In this document: positions 1 through 6,012 of the stretch, one piece after another
Layout: each line of letters starts with the position of its first letter
How positions within the stretch are numbered: position 1 is the first letter of the stretch
Source of the DNA: Desulfosarcina sp.
GTDB lineage: Bacteria; Desulfobacterota; Desulfobacteria; Desulfobacterales; Desulfosarcinaceae
Direction of reading: 5' to 3'
Assembly: GCA_018224455.1 (NCBI GenBank)
Contig: JAGTUY010000145.1
Location: 1 to 9,481 of the forward strand
DNA: 9,481 nt
Position numbers and translations under genes: made by a program
The notes under the pieces: generated by a model
Seen by the model: only the letters and a program-made list of their open reading frames with translations
Told to the model about the DNA's origin: nothing
Database searches by the model: none

Positions 1-1
1 C

Positions 2-334
2 TTCCAGCCGTTGATTGACCAAGGATGCCAACCGGCGATCGAACAGGGTCGCCGCCGCATCGGTGAGCGGTTCGACGATCACCTGGAATTCGTGCGCAAC
101 CGTCAGGCGGCAGGCAAACCCATCAAACACACCAACCCGGTCTACGGATTCCCGGTAATCACCCGTCAGGAAGTCGAACTGATGATTCCGCTGCCCGTGG
201 CCATTCAGGAAACCGCCAACAACCAGTACCAGGTTGCCTATGAAATGCCGGAGGCGCCGGCCCCGGGTCAGCCTGCAATGGTCCCCGAGGCAATGCCAAC
301 GCCTAAAACGGGTCAATTGACACTTTTCGACTGA
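2..334 (+). CDS. 3' end of an unrecognised protein-coding gene
   Basis: The reading frame is already open at the left edge and runs 110 codons to a TGA at 332-334, so the gene almost certainly begins outside the window. An in-frame TTG at position 11 could serve as a start, but too little upstream sequence is present to judge a ribosome binding site. The visible part starts with a polar, helical stretch rich in Arg, Glu and Gln (about 45 residues), then a more hydrophobic patch containing ELMIPLPVAIQE. It ends in a Pro/Ala/Met-rich low-complexity tail closing with LTLFD. No signal peptide, membrane helix or catalytic motif can be seen. A strong intrinsic terminator follows 27 bases after the stop, so this is the last gene of its transcription unit. 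I do not recognise the family and assign no function. Confidence applies to its being a real coding end. Confidence 0.6.
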   Translation, partial: FQPLIDQGCQPAIEQGRRRIGERFDDHLEFVRNRQAAGKPIKHTNPVYGFPVITRQEVELMIPLPVAIQETANNQYQVAYEMPEAPAPGQPAMVPEAMPTPKTGQLTLFD

Positions 335-360
335 AAATCATTCTATAACTTGCCATTCAG

Positions 361-403
361 CCGGTCCCCAGCCCGCAGCGCCAAGGGTGTGGGCCGGTTT
401 TTT
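361..403 (+). terminator. Rho-independent terminator of the left-edge gene
   Basis: A GC-rich hairpin has a left arm beginning CCGGTCCCCAGCCC (361-374) and a right arm GGGTGTGGGCCGG (385-397). The arms pair with only two mismatches, and six T follow at once (398-403). It lies 27 bases after the TGA of the left-edge gene. This is textbook intrinsic terminator geometry for + strand transcription; the other side lacks a T tract, so it is not bidirectional. Confidence 0.85.
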
Positions 404-498
404 GCGGATTCTGTCATCTGCTGCGGCTTTTGCCGCAGCCACTGGATGGCCATTGGTTCAATCTTTCAGGGTACCAGGCGTTGGTAAACGGAAACCGT

Positions 499-531
499 GC
501 GCGTCTCTATGATAGTATCGAGAGGTGGCGC
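499..531. repeat. Interrupted palindrome upstream of the small membrane protein gene
   Basis: Nested dyad symmetry is visible: GCGC (499-502) against GCGC (528-531), CTCT (505-508) against AGAG (521-524), and an inner GATA-G-TATC (511-519). The inner and outer symmetry axes are offset by half a base, so a folded form would carry a one-base bulge. No T tract follows, which argues against a terminator. It ends about 10 bases before a weak promoter-like pair and so could be an operator or activator site; that role is inferred. Confidence 0.4.
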
Positions 532-541
532 AAAACGTCAA

Positions 542-569
542 TTGTTTGCCTAACCCCCTAGATTATGCT
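542..569 (+). promoter_or_regulatory. Weak sigma-70-like promoter candidate
   Basis: TTGTTT (542-547) and TATGCT (564-569) are separated by 16 bases. They match the consensus -35 and -10 boxes at 3 of 6 and 4 of 6 positions. A start of transcription around 576 would leave a leader of about 45 bases with the ribosome binding site at 611-616. It would also make the upstream ATG at 565 untranscribed, in agreement with the start chosen at 622. Support is only the hexamer match and position. Confidence 0.35.
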
Positions 570-610
570 ACACAAAATGCCCTTGCAACCCACTCGTCAG
601 CATGAACCGG

Positions 611-616
611 TGAAGG
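611..616 (+). promoter_or_regulatory. Ribosome binding site that favours the start at 622
   Basis: TGAAGG lies five bases before the ATG at 622. The alternative in-frame ATG at 565 is preceded by a C/T-rich stretch with no purine-rich site and overlaps the candidate -10 box. Confidence 0.45.
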
Positions 617-621
617 CCCCC

Positions 622-924
622 ATGTTTTCAGGAATACAGGAAATTCTGATTATCGTAGTGATCATTTCGGGGATATTTCTGGTTCCCCGGATGATGAACC
701 CCCGGCCGGCCCCTCAGAAAGTTGCCCTGCGCCGTGCTCCCCTCGAGCTTTCCTGGGCACTTCGCCTGGCCGTCATCCTATCTGTGCTGTGGCCGATTGC
801 CTGTGTGTTTTACTTCAAGCCCTGGCAGCAGAACCTCATGCCCTTCGCCGCGGTGGGAATCGGACCGGTGGTGGTCGGGTGGAGTCTCAAGTGGGTGCTT
901 GCCGGAATCAAAAACAAGCGCTAA
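622..924 (+). CDS. Small three-helix membrane protein of unknown function
   Basis: This encodes a 100-residue protein if translation starts at 622; an in-frame ATG at 565 would add 19 polar residues but has no ribosome binding site. Three hydrophobic segments are visible at about residues 6-22, 46-64 and 72-94, joined by a basic, Pro-rich loop (PRMMNPRPAPQK) and a short Lys-Pro-Trp turn, with a basic C-terminus (KNKR). The N-terminus, FSGIQEILIIVVIISGIFLVP, broadly resembles the first helix of TatA/TatB-type proteins (short N-terminus, Glu just before a single helix, then Pro). The two further helices and the lack of an amphipathic helix do not fit a TatA, so I do not call it one. It is likely an inner-membrane protein. 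The downstream gene is 105 bases away and separated by an inverted repeat, so shared transcription is possible but not shown. Function is unknown. Confidence 0.65.
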   Translation: MFSGIQEILIIVVIISGIFLVPRMMNPRPAPQKVALRRAPLELSWALRLAVILSVLWPIACVFYFKPWQQNLMPFAAVGIGPVVVGWSLKWVLAGIKNKR

Positions 925-945
925 AGTAGTCACCGCTGAAAAGAG

Positions 946-988
946 ATGGCCCAGAGCACAGGCTGAACACACGACCGCGTTGGGCCAT
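946..988. repeat. Inverted repeat between the two small + strand genes
   Basis: A perfect 8-bp inverted repeat, ATGGCCCA (946-953) and TGGGCCAT (981-988), encloses a 27-base spacer. No T tract follows, so a classical terminator is unlikely. It starts 21 bases after the stop of the membrane-protein gene and ends 41 bases before the next start codon. It could be an mRNA hairpin protecting the upstream transcript or a protein-binding site; both are inference. Confidence 0.35.
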
Positions 989-1029
989 GGCTAGCGATCA
1001 ATCACCAACTATCCGAAAAGGGGTTTTCC

Positions 1030-1464
1030 ATGGCACACGAAGATGCCGGACACTATGCAGCCAAACATCCCGGCGCAAAAATCGACAAGGCCATTGCCGC
1101 CGCCATCGCCGGCAAAGAAAAAGAGGGGCGCATCACCTGTGTGGCAGCCCATGCCATTGCCAAAAAACAGGCCTGCTCCCCGAAGGTGGTGGGCATCAAC
1201 ATCGACCTGCTGGAAAAACGAATCCGCCGGTGCCAACTGGGGCTGTTCGGTTATGATCTGAAAAAGAAGAAGGTGGTAAAACCGGCAGTCATGGTGACAA
1301 AACCGCTCAAGACCGCTATCCGCAAAGCCATGGATGGCGACTGCATCACCTGCCTTGCGGCCTGGGATCTGGCAAAAAAAATGAGCCTGACGAGGCTGGA
1401 AGTATCATCGGCCTGCGAAGCCATGAAGGTCAAAATTTCAAAATGCCAGATAGGCGCGTTTTAA
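1030..1464 (+). CDS. Tandemly duplicated Cys-motif helical protein (helix-turn-helix-like), unknown function
   Basis: This 144-residue protein is built from two copies of one unit of about 50 residues. Copy 1 covers residues 18-74 and copy 2 residues 93-144. Each has an ITC-(V/L)-AA motif followed by an (I/L)AKK stretch, then a segment ending in C-Q-(L/I)-G. The paired cysteines are Cys37 and Cys68 in copy 1 and Cys108 and Cys139 in copy 2: exactly 31 residues apart in both. A Lys-rich linker (residues 78-84) joins the copies. The AKK/V..../IKI..CQ layout suggests a small winged or helix-turn-helix fold with a Cys pair for metal or redox, which is an inference. Similar single-unit proteins occur, as I recall, in Desulfobacterota and Geobacter-type genomes, without a known role. 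The start is supported by AAAAGG about eight bases upstream. It has no signal peptide or membrane segment, so it is cytoplasmic. The gene ends 13 bases from the convergent darP stop codon. Confidence 0.8.
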   Translation: MAHEDAGHYAAKHPGAKIDKAIAAAIAGKEKEGRITCVAAHAIAKKQACSPKVVGINIDLLEKRIRRCQLGLFGYDLKKKKVVKPAVMVTKPLKTAIRKAMDGDCITCLAAWDLAKKMSLTRLEVSSACEAMKVKISKCQIGAF

Positions 1465-1477
1465 CAACGGTCTGAAG

Positions 1478-1975
1478 TCACCTCCCAGCAGCCAACATTT
1501 TAAGATAACGAAACAGATTGCGGGCGGATTTCGGTGGCGCGTTTTTTTCCTTTTCTTTGCGGGCGCTGCGCACCAACTGCCCCAGGCGACGGCGATCCGC
1601 ATCCGGAAAGGTGTCCAGAATGTCGCGCAAGACCTCATCGTCCCCGTCAACCAGTTGGTCCCGCCAGGCTTCGATCCGATGGAAGGCTTTGGCCTGCCCA
1701 TGGGCGCCCTGTTCGATCGCTAAGCGTGCCTGTTCGATCGGTTCGGCATCCACCCTGCGCATCAGCGAGCCTATATACTGCATTTGACGCCGCCGGGCCC
1801 CATGGGATTTTATCGCTCGCACAGTCTGGATGGCTTCCAGTAAACGCGTGGGCAGACTCATCCGGCCCAGCTGGTCGTCCGAAAGCAAAACCAGTTTTTC
1901 CCCAATCTTCTGGCGCGCTGTGGCCTCTTTTTTCAGCTGGGTGCGGCTTTTGTCAAGATCGTCGGGCATGTTCAT
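1478..1975 (-). CDS. darP: DarP/YjgA (DUF615) ribosome maturation factor
   Basis: This 165-residue protein matches the DUF615 family (E. coli YjgA, now DarP), which binds late 50S precursors and helps large-subunit maturation in the cytoplasm. Recognition rests on overall family resemblance: a charged N-terminus with SRTQLKKEA, a segment reading LSDDQLGRMSLPTRLLEAI, and RRRQMQYIGSLMR. A helical C-terminal half follows with FPDADRRRLGQLVR and a tail ending NLFRYLKML. It is slightly shorter than the E. coli protein, mainly at the N-terminus. The ATG at 1975 has GGGAG (1984-1988) eight bases upstream; the next ATG at 1969 is too far from it. The gene follows dctM on the same strand with a 63-base gap that holds a weak terminator-like hairpin, so it may be transcribed partly by read-through. 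It is functionally unrelated to transport. Confidence 0.88.
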   Translation of the reverse strand: MNMPDDLDKSRTQLKKEATARQKIGEKLVLLSDDQLGRMSLPTRLLEAIQTVRAIKSHGARRRQMQYIGSLMRRVDAEPIEQARLAIEQGAHGQAKAFHRIEAWRDQLVDGDDEVLRDILDTFPDADRRRLGQLVRSARKEKEKNAPPKSARNLFRYLKMLAAGR

Positions 1976-2003
1976 GCTTCAAACTCCCGTGGTCCAACCG
2001 GAT

Positions 2004-2033
2004 AAAAACAAGGTGGGGGCAACGGACACCCTT
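2004..2033 (-). terminator. Weak intrinsic terminator candidate after dctM
   Basis: Read on the - strand, AAGGGTG and CACCTT form a six-pair stem with one bulged G, followed after one base by five T (complement of 2004-2008). It begins six bases after the dctM stop. The stem is short and bulged, so termination may be partial, with read-through into darP. Confidence 0.35.
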
Positions 2034-2038
2034 TGGGG

Positions 2039-3322
2039 TTAAATTAAAAACAGGCTTAGCCATGGAAAATAGGTGATGACAATCAGCACCGCCAAAAGAA
2101 TCAACAAGTACGGCAAGGACGCCCGATAGAGCAGCGTCACCGGTTTTTCGAATTTCAGACTGGAAATGAACAGGTTGATGCCCACCGGCGGTGTGGAGTA
2201 GCCAATCTCCAAGTTCACCAGAAAAATGACACACAGGTGGATGGGATCGACGCCGTATGAAAGGGCAATGGGAACGATAATGGGCACCACGATAACGATG
2301 GCGGAAAAAATATCCATGATGCAGCCAACCGCCAGCAGAAACAGGTTCAATCCGGCCAGAAAAAGCAGTTTGCTGTCGCTCAACGCGGTCAACCATTCGA
2401 GGATCCGATTGGGAATCTGTTGATCCACCAAAAAACCGGTAAACCCCAGCGCAACCCCCAGGATGACGATAATGGCGCCGGACAGCACTGAACTTTCTAC
2501 GACAATCGACGGCAGCGTCTTGAAAAAGGAGACCTCTTTCAGGACGAAGCACTCCACCACGACCACATAGATCAGCACGACGGCAGACACCTCTGCGATG
2601 GTGAAAAACCCGCCATACACGCCCACCAGAATGATGCCGATCACCGGCCAGTCCCAGATACCGTCCAAAAAAGCTGCTTTGACCCGTTTAAAGGCAATGG
2701 TGCTGTGGACGCGCCGCCGCCGGCCGGCTGCCAGTTGATTGAAAAAGGCGTAGATGCAAAGCGACCCGATGAGAAGCAGGCCCGGGACGAGTGCCGCTTT
2801 GAAAATCTTGCCGATGTCCACCTGCGCAACGACTCCGTAAAGGATAACGGGCAGGCTCGGCGGGAAAAGCAGCCCCAGGCTCCCCGAGGTGGTCAACAGG
2901 CCCAGGCTAAACCGATCGCCATATCCTTTATCGCGCAGCACCGGATAAAGGATGCTGCCCAGCGCCACAATGGTCACGCCGCTGGCACCGGTCAGGGCGG
3001 TGAAAAAAGCGCAGGAACACAGGGCCGCCATGGCCAGTCCGCCGGGCAACCATCCCATGAGCGCTTCAATGAAATGCATGATGCGCTGCGGCGACCGCGT
3101 CTCGGTGAGCAGGCAGCCCACAAAGGTGAACAGCGGAAGCGCCACCAACACGGGCATGGCCCCCAGACGGTTCATTTCAATCAGAATGGTCTGAAGCGCC
3201 AGCCAATCCTGGTCAACCCAGTAGAGACAGGCAATGGACAGGGCGGCAATAACGGTAAATAAGGGCGTTTCCAGCAGCGCCAGGACCAGAATGGCAACGA
3301 TGGCAAAGGTGAGTGGATTCAT
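2039..3322 (-). CDS. dctM: TRAP transporter large permease subunit (DctM)
   Basis: This encodes a 427-residue, very hydrophobic inner-membrane protein of the DctM family, the ion-coupled translocating subunit of TRAP transporters. Family marks are the SCAFFTALTGASGVTIVALG segment (residues 103-122), the conserved TSGSLGLLFPPS motif (about 145-156) and a second re-entrant motif, EIGYSTPPVGINLF, near residue 385. Length and about 12 hydrophobic segments agree with the family. Its ATG overlaps the TGA of dctQ by four bases (3319-3322), indicating translational coupling within one operon. It works with DctQ in the membrane and receives ligand from DctP. Uptake is normally driven by a Na+ or H+ gradient rather than ATP (family knowledge). 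The substrate cannot be read from sequence. It shows no frameshift or missing core motif. Confidence 0.95.
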   Translation of the reverse strand: MNPLTFAIVAILVLALLETPLFTVIAALSIACLYWVDQDWLALQTILIEMNRLGAMPVLVALPLFTFVGCLLTETRSPQRIMHFIEALMGWLPGGLAMAALCSCAFFTALTGASGVTIVALGSILYPVLRDKGYGDRFSLGLLTTSGSLGLLFPPSLPVILYGVVAQVDIGKIFKAALVPGLLLIGSLCIYAFFNQLAAGRRRRVHSTIAFKRVKAAFLDGIWDWPVIGIILVGVYGGFFTIAEVSAVVLIYVVVVECFVLKEVSFFKTLPSIVVESSVLSGAIIVILGVALGFTGFLVDQQIPNRILEWLTALSDSKLLFLAGLNLFLLAVGCIMDIFSAIVIVVPIIVPIALSYGVDPIHLCVIFLVNLEIGYSTPPVGINLFISSLKFEKPVTLLYRASLPYLLILLAVLIVITYFPWLSLFLI

Positions 3323-3819
3323 CGGGCCGGCTTGGCCCGTTGGGTGGCGTCTGCAGTTGGCCTGGTCAAAAATCCGTTGAGCAGCGCGGCCAGGTAGCGA
3401 AAGGCAGCCGCGCTAAAGAAAAAAGGAAAGATCATCGACAACCGGCCCCAGCCGCCGAACATGACCATTTCATTGTTGACGAATTCAAAGGAGGCGACCA
3501 GAAGGACCCCCATCACCAGGGCGCCAAACAGATTCACCGCCACAGCAGCCCACCATCGGATGCGGCCGCTGCAATAGCGCAGGACCAGTTCGAGCCGAAT
3601 GTGCCGCTGCCGCTTCAGGGCCAGCGATGCGCCCAGCAGGGCCAGCCAAAGCACCAGATTAGGGCCGGCCTCAAAAATTTTATGGGATGGCAGATGAAAG
3701 AGATTGCGTGAAAGGATGTTGAAAACGATAAAACAAACCAGCATCGAAAAGCAAAACACGATGACGCTTTTTTCGAAAAGCGCCAGCGCATCGTCCACGC
3801 GTTTGATGCCTTTGATCAT
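3319..3819 (-). CDS. dctQ: TRAP transporter small permease subunit (DctQ)
   Basis: This 166-residue inner-membrane protein has four hydrophobic segments, at about residues 19-38, 52-68, 89-110 and 128-148, the topology usual for DctQ. A basic RHIRLE motif (residues 72-77) after helix 2 corresponds to the family's conserved GHIRV/D-like loop. DctQ is the membrane partner that stabilises DctM. The ATG lies four bases after the dctP stop (3824-3826), and its own ribosome binding site is poor, with only an AGG about 14 bases upstream; it therefore probably depends on coupling to dctP translation. It overlaps dctM by ATGA. The C-terminal 15 residues are basic and polar and probably cytoplasmic. 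Confidence 0.92.
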   Translation of the reverse strand: MIKGIKRVDDALALFEKSVIVFCFSMLVCFIVFNILSRNLFHLPSHKIFEAGPNLVLWLALLGASLALKRQRHIRLELVLRYCSGRIRWWAAVAVNLFGALVMGVLLVASFEFVNNEMVMFGGWGRLSMIFPFFFSAAAFRYLAALLNGFLTRPTADATQRAKPAR

Positions 3820-3823
3820 ATTT

Positions 3824-4843
3824 TCATTTTACCTGATCCCGATATTCCGCGATCAATCCACGAACCTGATCGAACAGCTCCTTTGAGTAAAGGGAAGGTA
3901 TGCTCATCTCGTAGTTCTTTTCGGCGTTTCGGTTGAACGAAGCAGTTTGTTCAGGTGCGGGCGGGATCAGCGTAATACCCGCTTCGCTGAGCACCTGAAG
4001 CGCTTCGGCGTTGTCCTTGCGGGTCAACTGGACCAGTCTTGCAGCGTATTGCCTGACCAGCCGGCTGACGATTTCCCGATTTTCGGGGGCCAGCTCGTAA
4101 AAGGTTCGTTTGTTCATCAACAGGGCGCCGGTAGCGTTGACCATGGGCAAATCGAGCATGTAATGCACCCTCGCGTACCACTGGAAGGCAACCGATGCAA
4201 GCGGCGGAGAATAATACGAATCGATCATCCCTGTCTCCAGTCCGGTATTCACATCCGCAAGCTGGAGGGGGTAGCCCTGCACCCCGAAGGCATCCAGAAA
4301 TTTTTCGGCCACCCGATCTCCTTTCCAGACCCACATCCGGGTTTGCTGCAGGCGGTCCATCGTGTCGATGCGCTGCTTTGAAAAAAAATAAACAAATCCG
4401 GCTTCGGCAAACCCCAGCAGGACATACCCCTTTTCTTCAAATCGGCCGGCGAAGTCATCGTACATCTGTTGCTTGACGTAATCGATCTCCGCATAGGTGT
4501 TAAACAGCAGAGGCGCTTCGAAAACCCGTATCTCCGGCAGGACAAGCCCCAACCCCACCCCGGAGAATCCACCGGCATGGAGGCGGTTGACGCGCATCTT
4601 TCTGAGGACATCCACCTCGTCACCGCTGACCCCGCCGGCATAAATTTTAATTGCCACATCGCCGCCGGTCTCTTTTAGGGTTGCATCGGCCAATTCATGC
4701 AGGGTATTGGTCCACGTGCTGCCCTCGGGCATCACCACGGCAATTTTTATCTCGGTCGGCCCTGCTATCCCAACACAGGGAAAAGCGCACACCGCCAGGG
4801 AAGCCATGGCGAGCAGCGTGACAATTGGTTTCATTGATTTCAT
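3824..4843 (-). CDS. dctP: TRAP transporter periplasmic solute-binding protein (DctP family, TatT-associated)
   Basis: This 339-residue protein has a Sec signal peptide: MKSMK, a hydrophobic core (about residues 7-20) and a likely signal peptidase I site near residues 27-28 (GIA-G). Two cysteines in this region do not form a proper lipobox, so a soluble periplasmic protein is expected. The mature part is a DctP-type fold with IKIYAGG (residues 65-71), then GFSGVGLG and an APLLFNTYAE segment. Arg169, in TRMWVWKGDR, fits the position of the Arg that clamps carboxylate ligands in many TRAP binding proteins. The Trp-rich form of this motif is, from memory, usual in TatT-linked members. Further marks are YYSPPLASVAFQW and MNKRTFYEL. 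The start is either the ATG at 4843 or one at 4834. Neither has a clear ribosome binding site, and both lie within a 9-bp tandem repeat. It sits 57 bases after tatT. The ligand is unknown; organic acids or hydrophobic molecules are possible. Confidence 0.93.
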   Translation of the reverse strand: MKSMKPIVTLLAMASLAVCAFPCVGIAGPTEIKIAVVMPEGSTWTNTLHELADATLKETGGDVAIKIYAGGVSGDEVDVLRKMRVNRLHAGGFSGVGLGLVLPEIRVFEAPLLFNTYAEIDYVKQQMYDDFAGRFEEKGYVLLGFAEAGFVYFFSKQRIDTMDRLQQTRMWVWKGDRVAEKFLDAFGVQGYPLQLADVNTGLETGMIDSYYSPPLASVAFQWYARVHYMLDLPMVNATGALLMNKRTFYELAPENREIVSRLVRQYAARLVQLTRKDNAEALQVLSEAGITLIPPAPEQTASFNRNAEKNYEMSIPSLYSKELFDQVRGLIAEYRDQVK

Positions 4844-4868
4844 TGGTTGAATGGGTTGTATTGGTTTT
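4824..4868. repeat. Degenerate 9-bp tandem repeat over the dctP start codon
   Basis: Five contiguous 9-base units read on the + strand as ATTGGTTTC, ATTGATTTC, ATTGGTTGA, ATGGGTTGT and ATTGGTTTT. Three of them cover the 5' leader and two the first codons of dctP on the - strand, where the unit reads roughly GAAACCAAT. The repeat places AATG at 9-base intervals and so produces the two in-frame ATGs at 4843 and 4834. Because the period is three codons, gain or loss of a unit would keep the frame. Confidence 0.7.
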
Positions 4869-4900
4869 AAGCCTCAATGGGTCAAGTGAATGTGCACGGC

Positions 4901-5827
4901 TTATTCGAACAGGGTATCCACGGCGGCCAGATAAGCAGCCGCCCGACGTCCGGCAATGGCATTGTACAAAGCCACCTCATCCTCGCCGGCGGGATGGTCG
5001 ACGATGCGCTGCATCATGTCGATAAACCCCTCCCGGTCCTGTTGTTGATGTAGGCAGAAGCGACCCCAAAAAAGATCCGGCAAAAGATAATTGTCCCCGG
5101 CGATCGTTTTGACTTGTTGATAATGGTCAAGGGCCTTTTCCTGGCTTCCTCCCAGGATGGGCGATCGGGAGCCGAAATAGGCCAGCAGGAATAGATGCGC
5201 GCCCCCATGATTATAGGCGGGATCCAGTTCGAGCACCCGTTCCATGACCTTGCGGGCCACATGAGCCTGGGATACGGCCCGGACAGAATCGAGGTTGCGA
5301 TTGACCCAGGCGCCTAGATTGAATCCGTACCAGAAGAGCGGGGCCACTTCCCCACTGCCCAGGTTTTGTAGATAGGGCGCGAGGGTGCTGACCTTTTGGA
5401 ATGCCGCCGTCGCACCTGGTGCACTTTTGTCCAACGCCATCAGGGCATAACCGACGCCTTTTTCATAGCATCGATTCACGCGATCTTTCAATAACGCCAT
5501 CTCCTTTGCCCTGCTGTCCGAAGGATCGACAAGATAAATCGTCTCATCAAGTCGGGTTTCCACAAATCCGAAGGAATAGCTGGCATACATCCGAGACAAC
5601 ATCGTCAGCATTTGACGATCCTCGGGTGAGTTTGCCAGCACGGTTTCAAGCAGTTTAATATTGGCCGGGAAGGCCTTTTCCACCAGTTCCCAATCGTCAT
5701 CACGCTCATAGGCAGTCATCCCGTGATCCACCCAATCGGCGATCTGGCGCACCATCAGGGGCTTTGGCGAGCAGGCCATGGCTGCCAGCGTAATCGACAC
5801 GAGCAGTATCCAGCGGTCGACGGTCAT
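4901..5827 (-). CDS. tatT: TatT-family TPR lipoprotein of a TPAT (TRAP-associated) system
   Basis: The chosen start gives 308 residues. The N-terminus MTVDRWILLVSITLAAMAC is a short lipoprotein signal with its cysteine at residue 19. The box (A-M-A-C) is slightly atypical, lacking Leu at -3. Ser rather than Asp follows the Cys, which by the usual sorting rule favours the outer membrane. The mature protein is all-helical: NIKLLETVLANSPEDRQML and MYASYSFGFVE near the front, then a repeat-rich C-terminal half with VLELDPAYNHGGAHLFL, SRSPILGGSQEKAL and FIDMMQRIV. These are hallmarks of TatT (Treponema Tp0956-like), in which TPR-type helices form a trimeric partner of the TRAP binding protein. Position directly upstream of dctP-dctQ-dctM confirms the assignment. 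The frame stays open to 6046, but those 73 extra residues precede the signal peptide and are rejected. AGGA (5835-5838) lies seven bases before the chosen ATG. Confidence 0.92.
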   Translation of the reverse strand: MTVDRWILLVSITLAAMACSPKPLMVRQIADWVDHGMTAYERDDDWELVEKAFPANIKLLETVLANSPEDRQMLTMLSRMYASYSFGFVETRLDETIYLVDPSDSRAKEMALLKDRVNRCYEKGVGYALMALDKSAPGATAAFQKVSTLAPYLQNLGSGEVAPLFWYGFNLGAWVNRNLDSVRAVSQAHVARKVMERVLELDPAYNHGGAHLFLLAYFGSRSPILGGSQEKALDHYQQVKTIAGDNYLLPDLFWGRFCLHQQQDREGFIDMMQRIVDHPAGEDEVALYNAIAGRRAAAYLAAVDTLFE

Positions 5828-5834
5828 TAAGGGA

Positions 5835-5838
5835 TCCT
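5835..5838 (-). promoter_or_regulatory. tatT: Ribosome binding site fixing the tatT start
   Basis: On the - strand AGGA stands seven bases before the ATG at 5827. This selects the start that places the lipoprotein signal at the N-terminus, rather than the upstream ATG at 6046. Confidence 0.7.
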
Positions 5839-5873
5839 GTGATCGTTCTGGACCTGTATCAGCGCATTGTTTT

Positions 5874-6005
5874 TCAGGTCGGAGTAGACGCAACCTGCCC
5901 GGGTATTTCACGCAGGCGATCTGGAATTTTTCCTGTGGTAAAGACACTGCTGAGGTTTTTGCGTGTTTCGCGCGCTTCTTTGCGTAGCTTCTGAAACGTC
6001 GACAT
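5874..6005 (-). CDS. Small ORF (43 aa) leading the tatT-dctPQM operon
   Basis: A 43-codon frame encodes a soluble, strongly basic peptide beginning MSTFQKLRKEARETRKN and ending in a Pro/Thr-rich tail. No membrane segment, signal or Cys motif is present. Its ATG has one of the best ribosome binding sites in the window (AGGAG, 6013-6017, seven bases upstream). It ends 46 bases before the tatT ATG on the same strand, and no terminator lies between. It overlaps the rejected 5' extension of tatT in another frame. I do not recognise a family. It could be a true small protein, or a translated leader peptide that affects expression of the transporter genes; neither is shown. An in-frame extension upstream to 6101 lacks any ribosome binding site. 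Real coding status rests mainly on the ribosome binding site and location. Confidence 0.5.
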   Translation of the reverse strand: MSTFQKLRKEARETRKNLSSVFTTGKIPDRLREIPGQVASTPT

Positions 6006-6012
6006 GGTTGGG

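Noticed and set aside
622..690. TatA/TatB-like protein
   Set aside because: Only the first helix is similar. Two further helices and the absence of an amphipathic helix exclude a normal TatA.
2705..3262. Long + strand open frame opposite dctM
   Set aside because: It is antisense to a well-supported membrane protein, with polar composition typical of a shadow frame and no ribosome binding site or domain.
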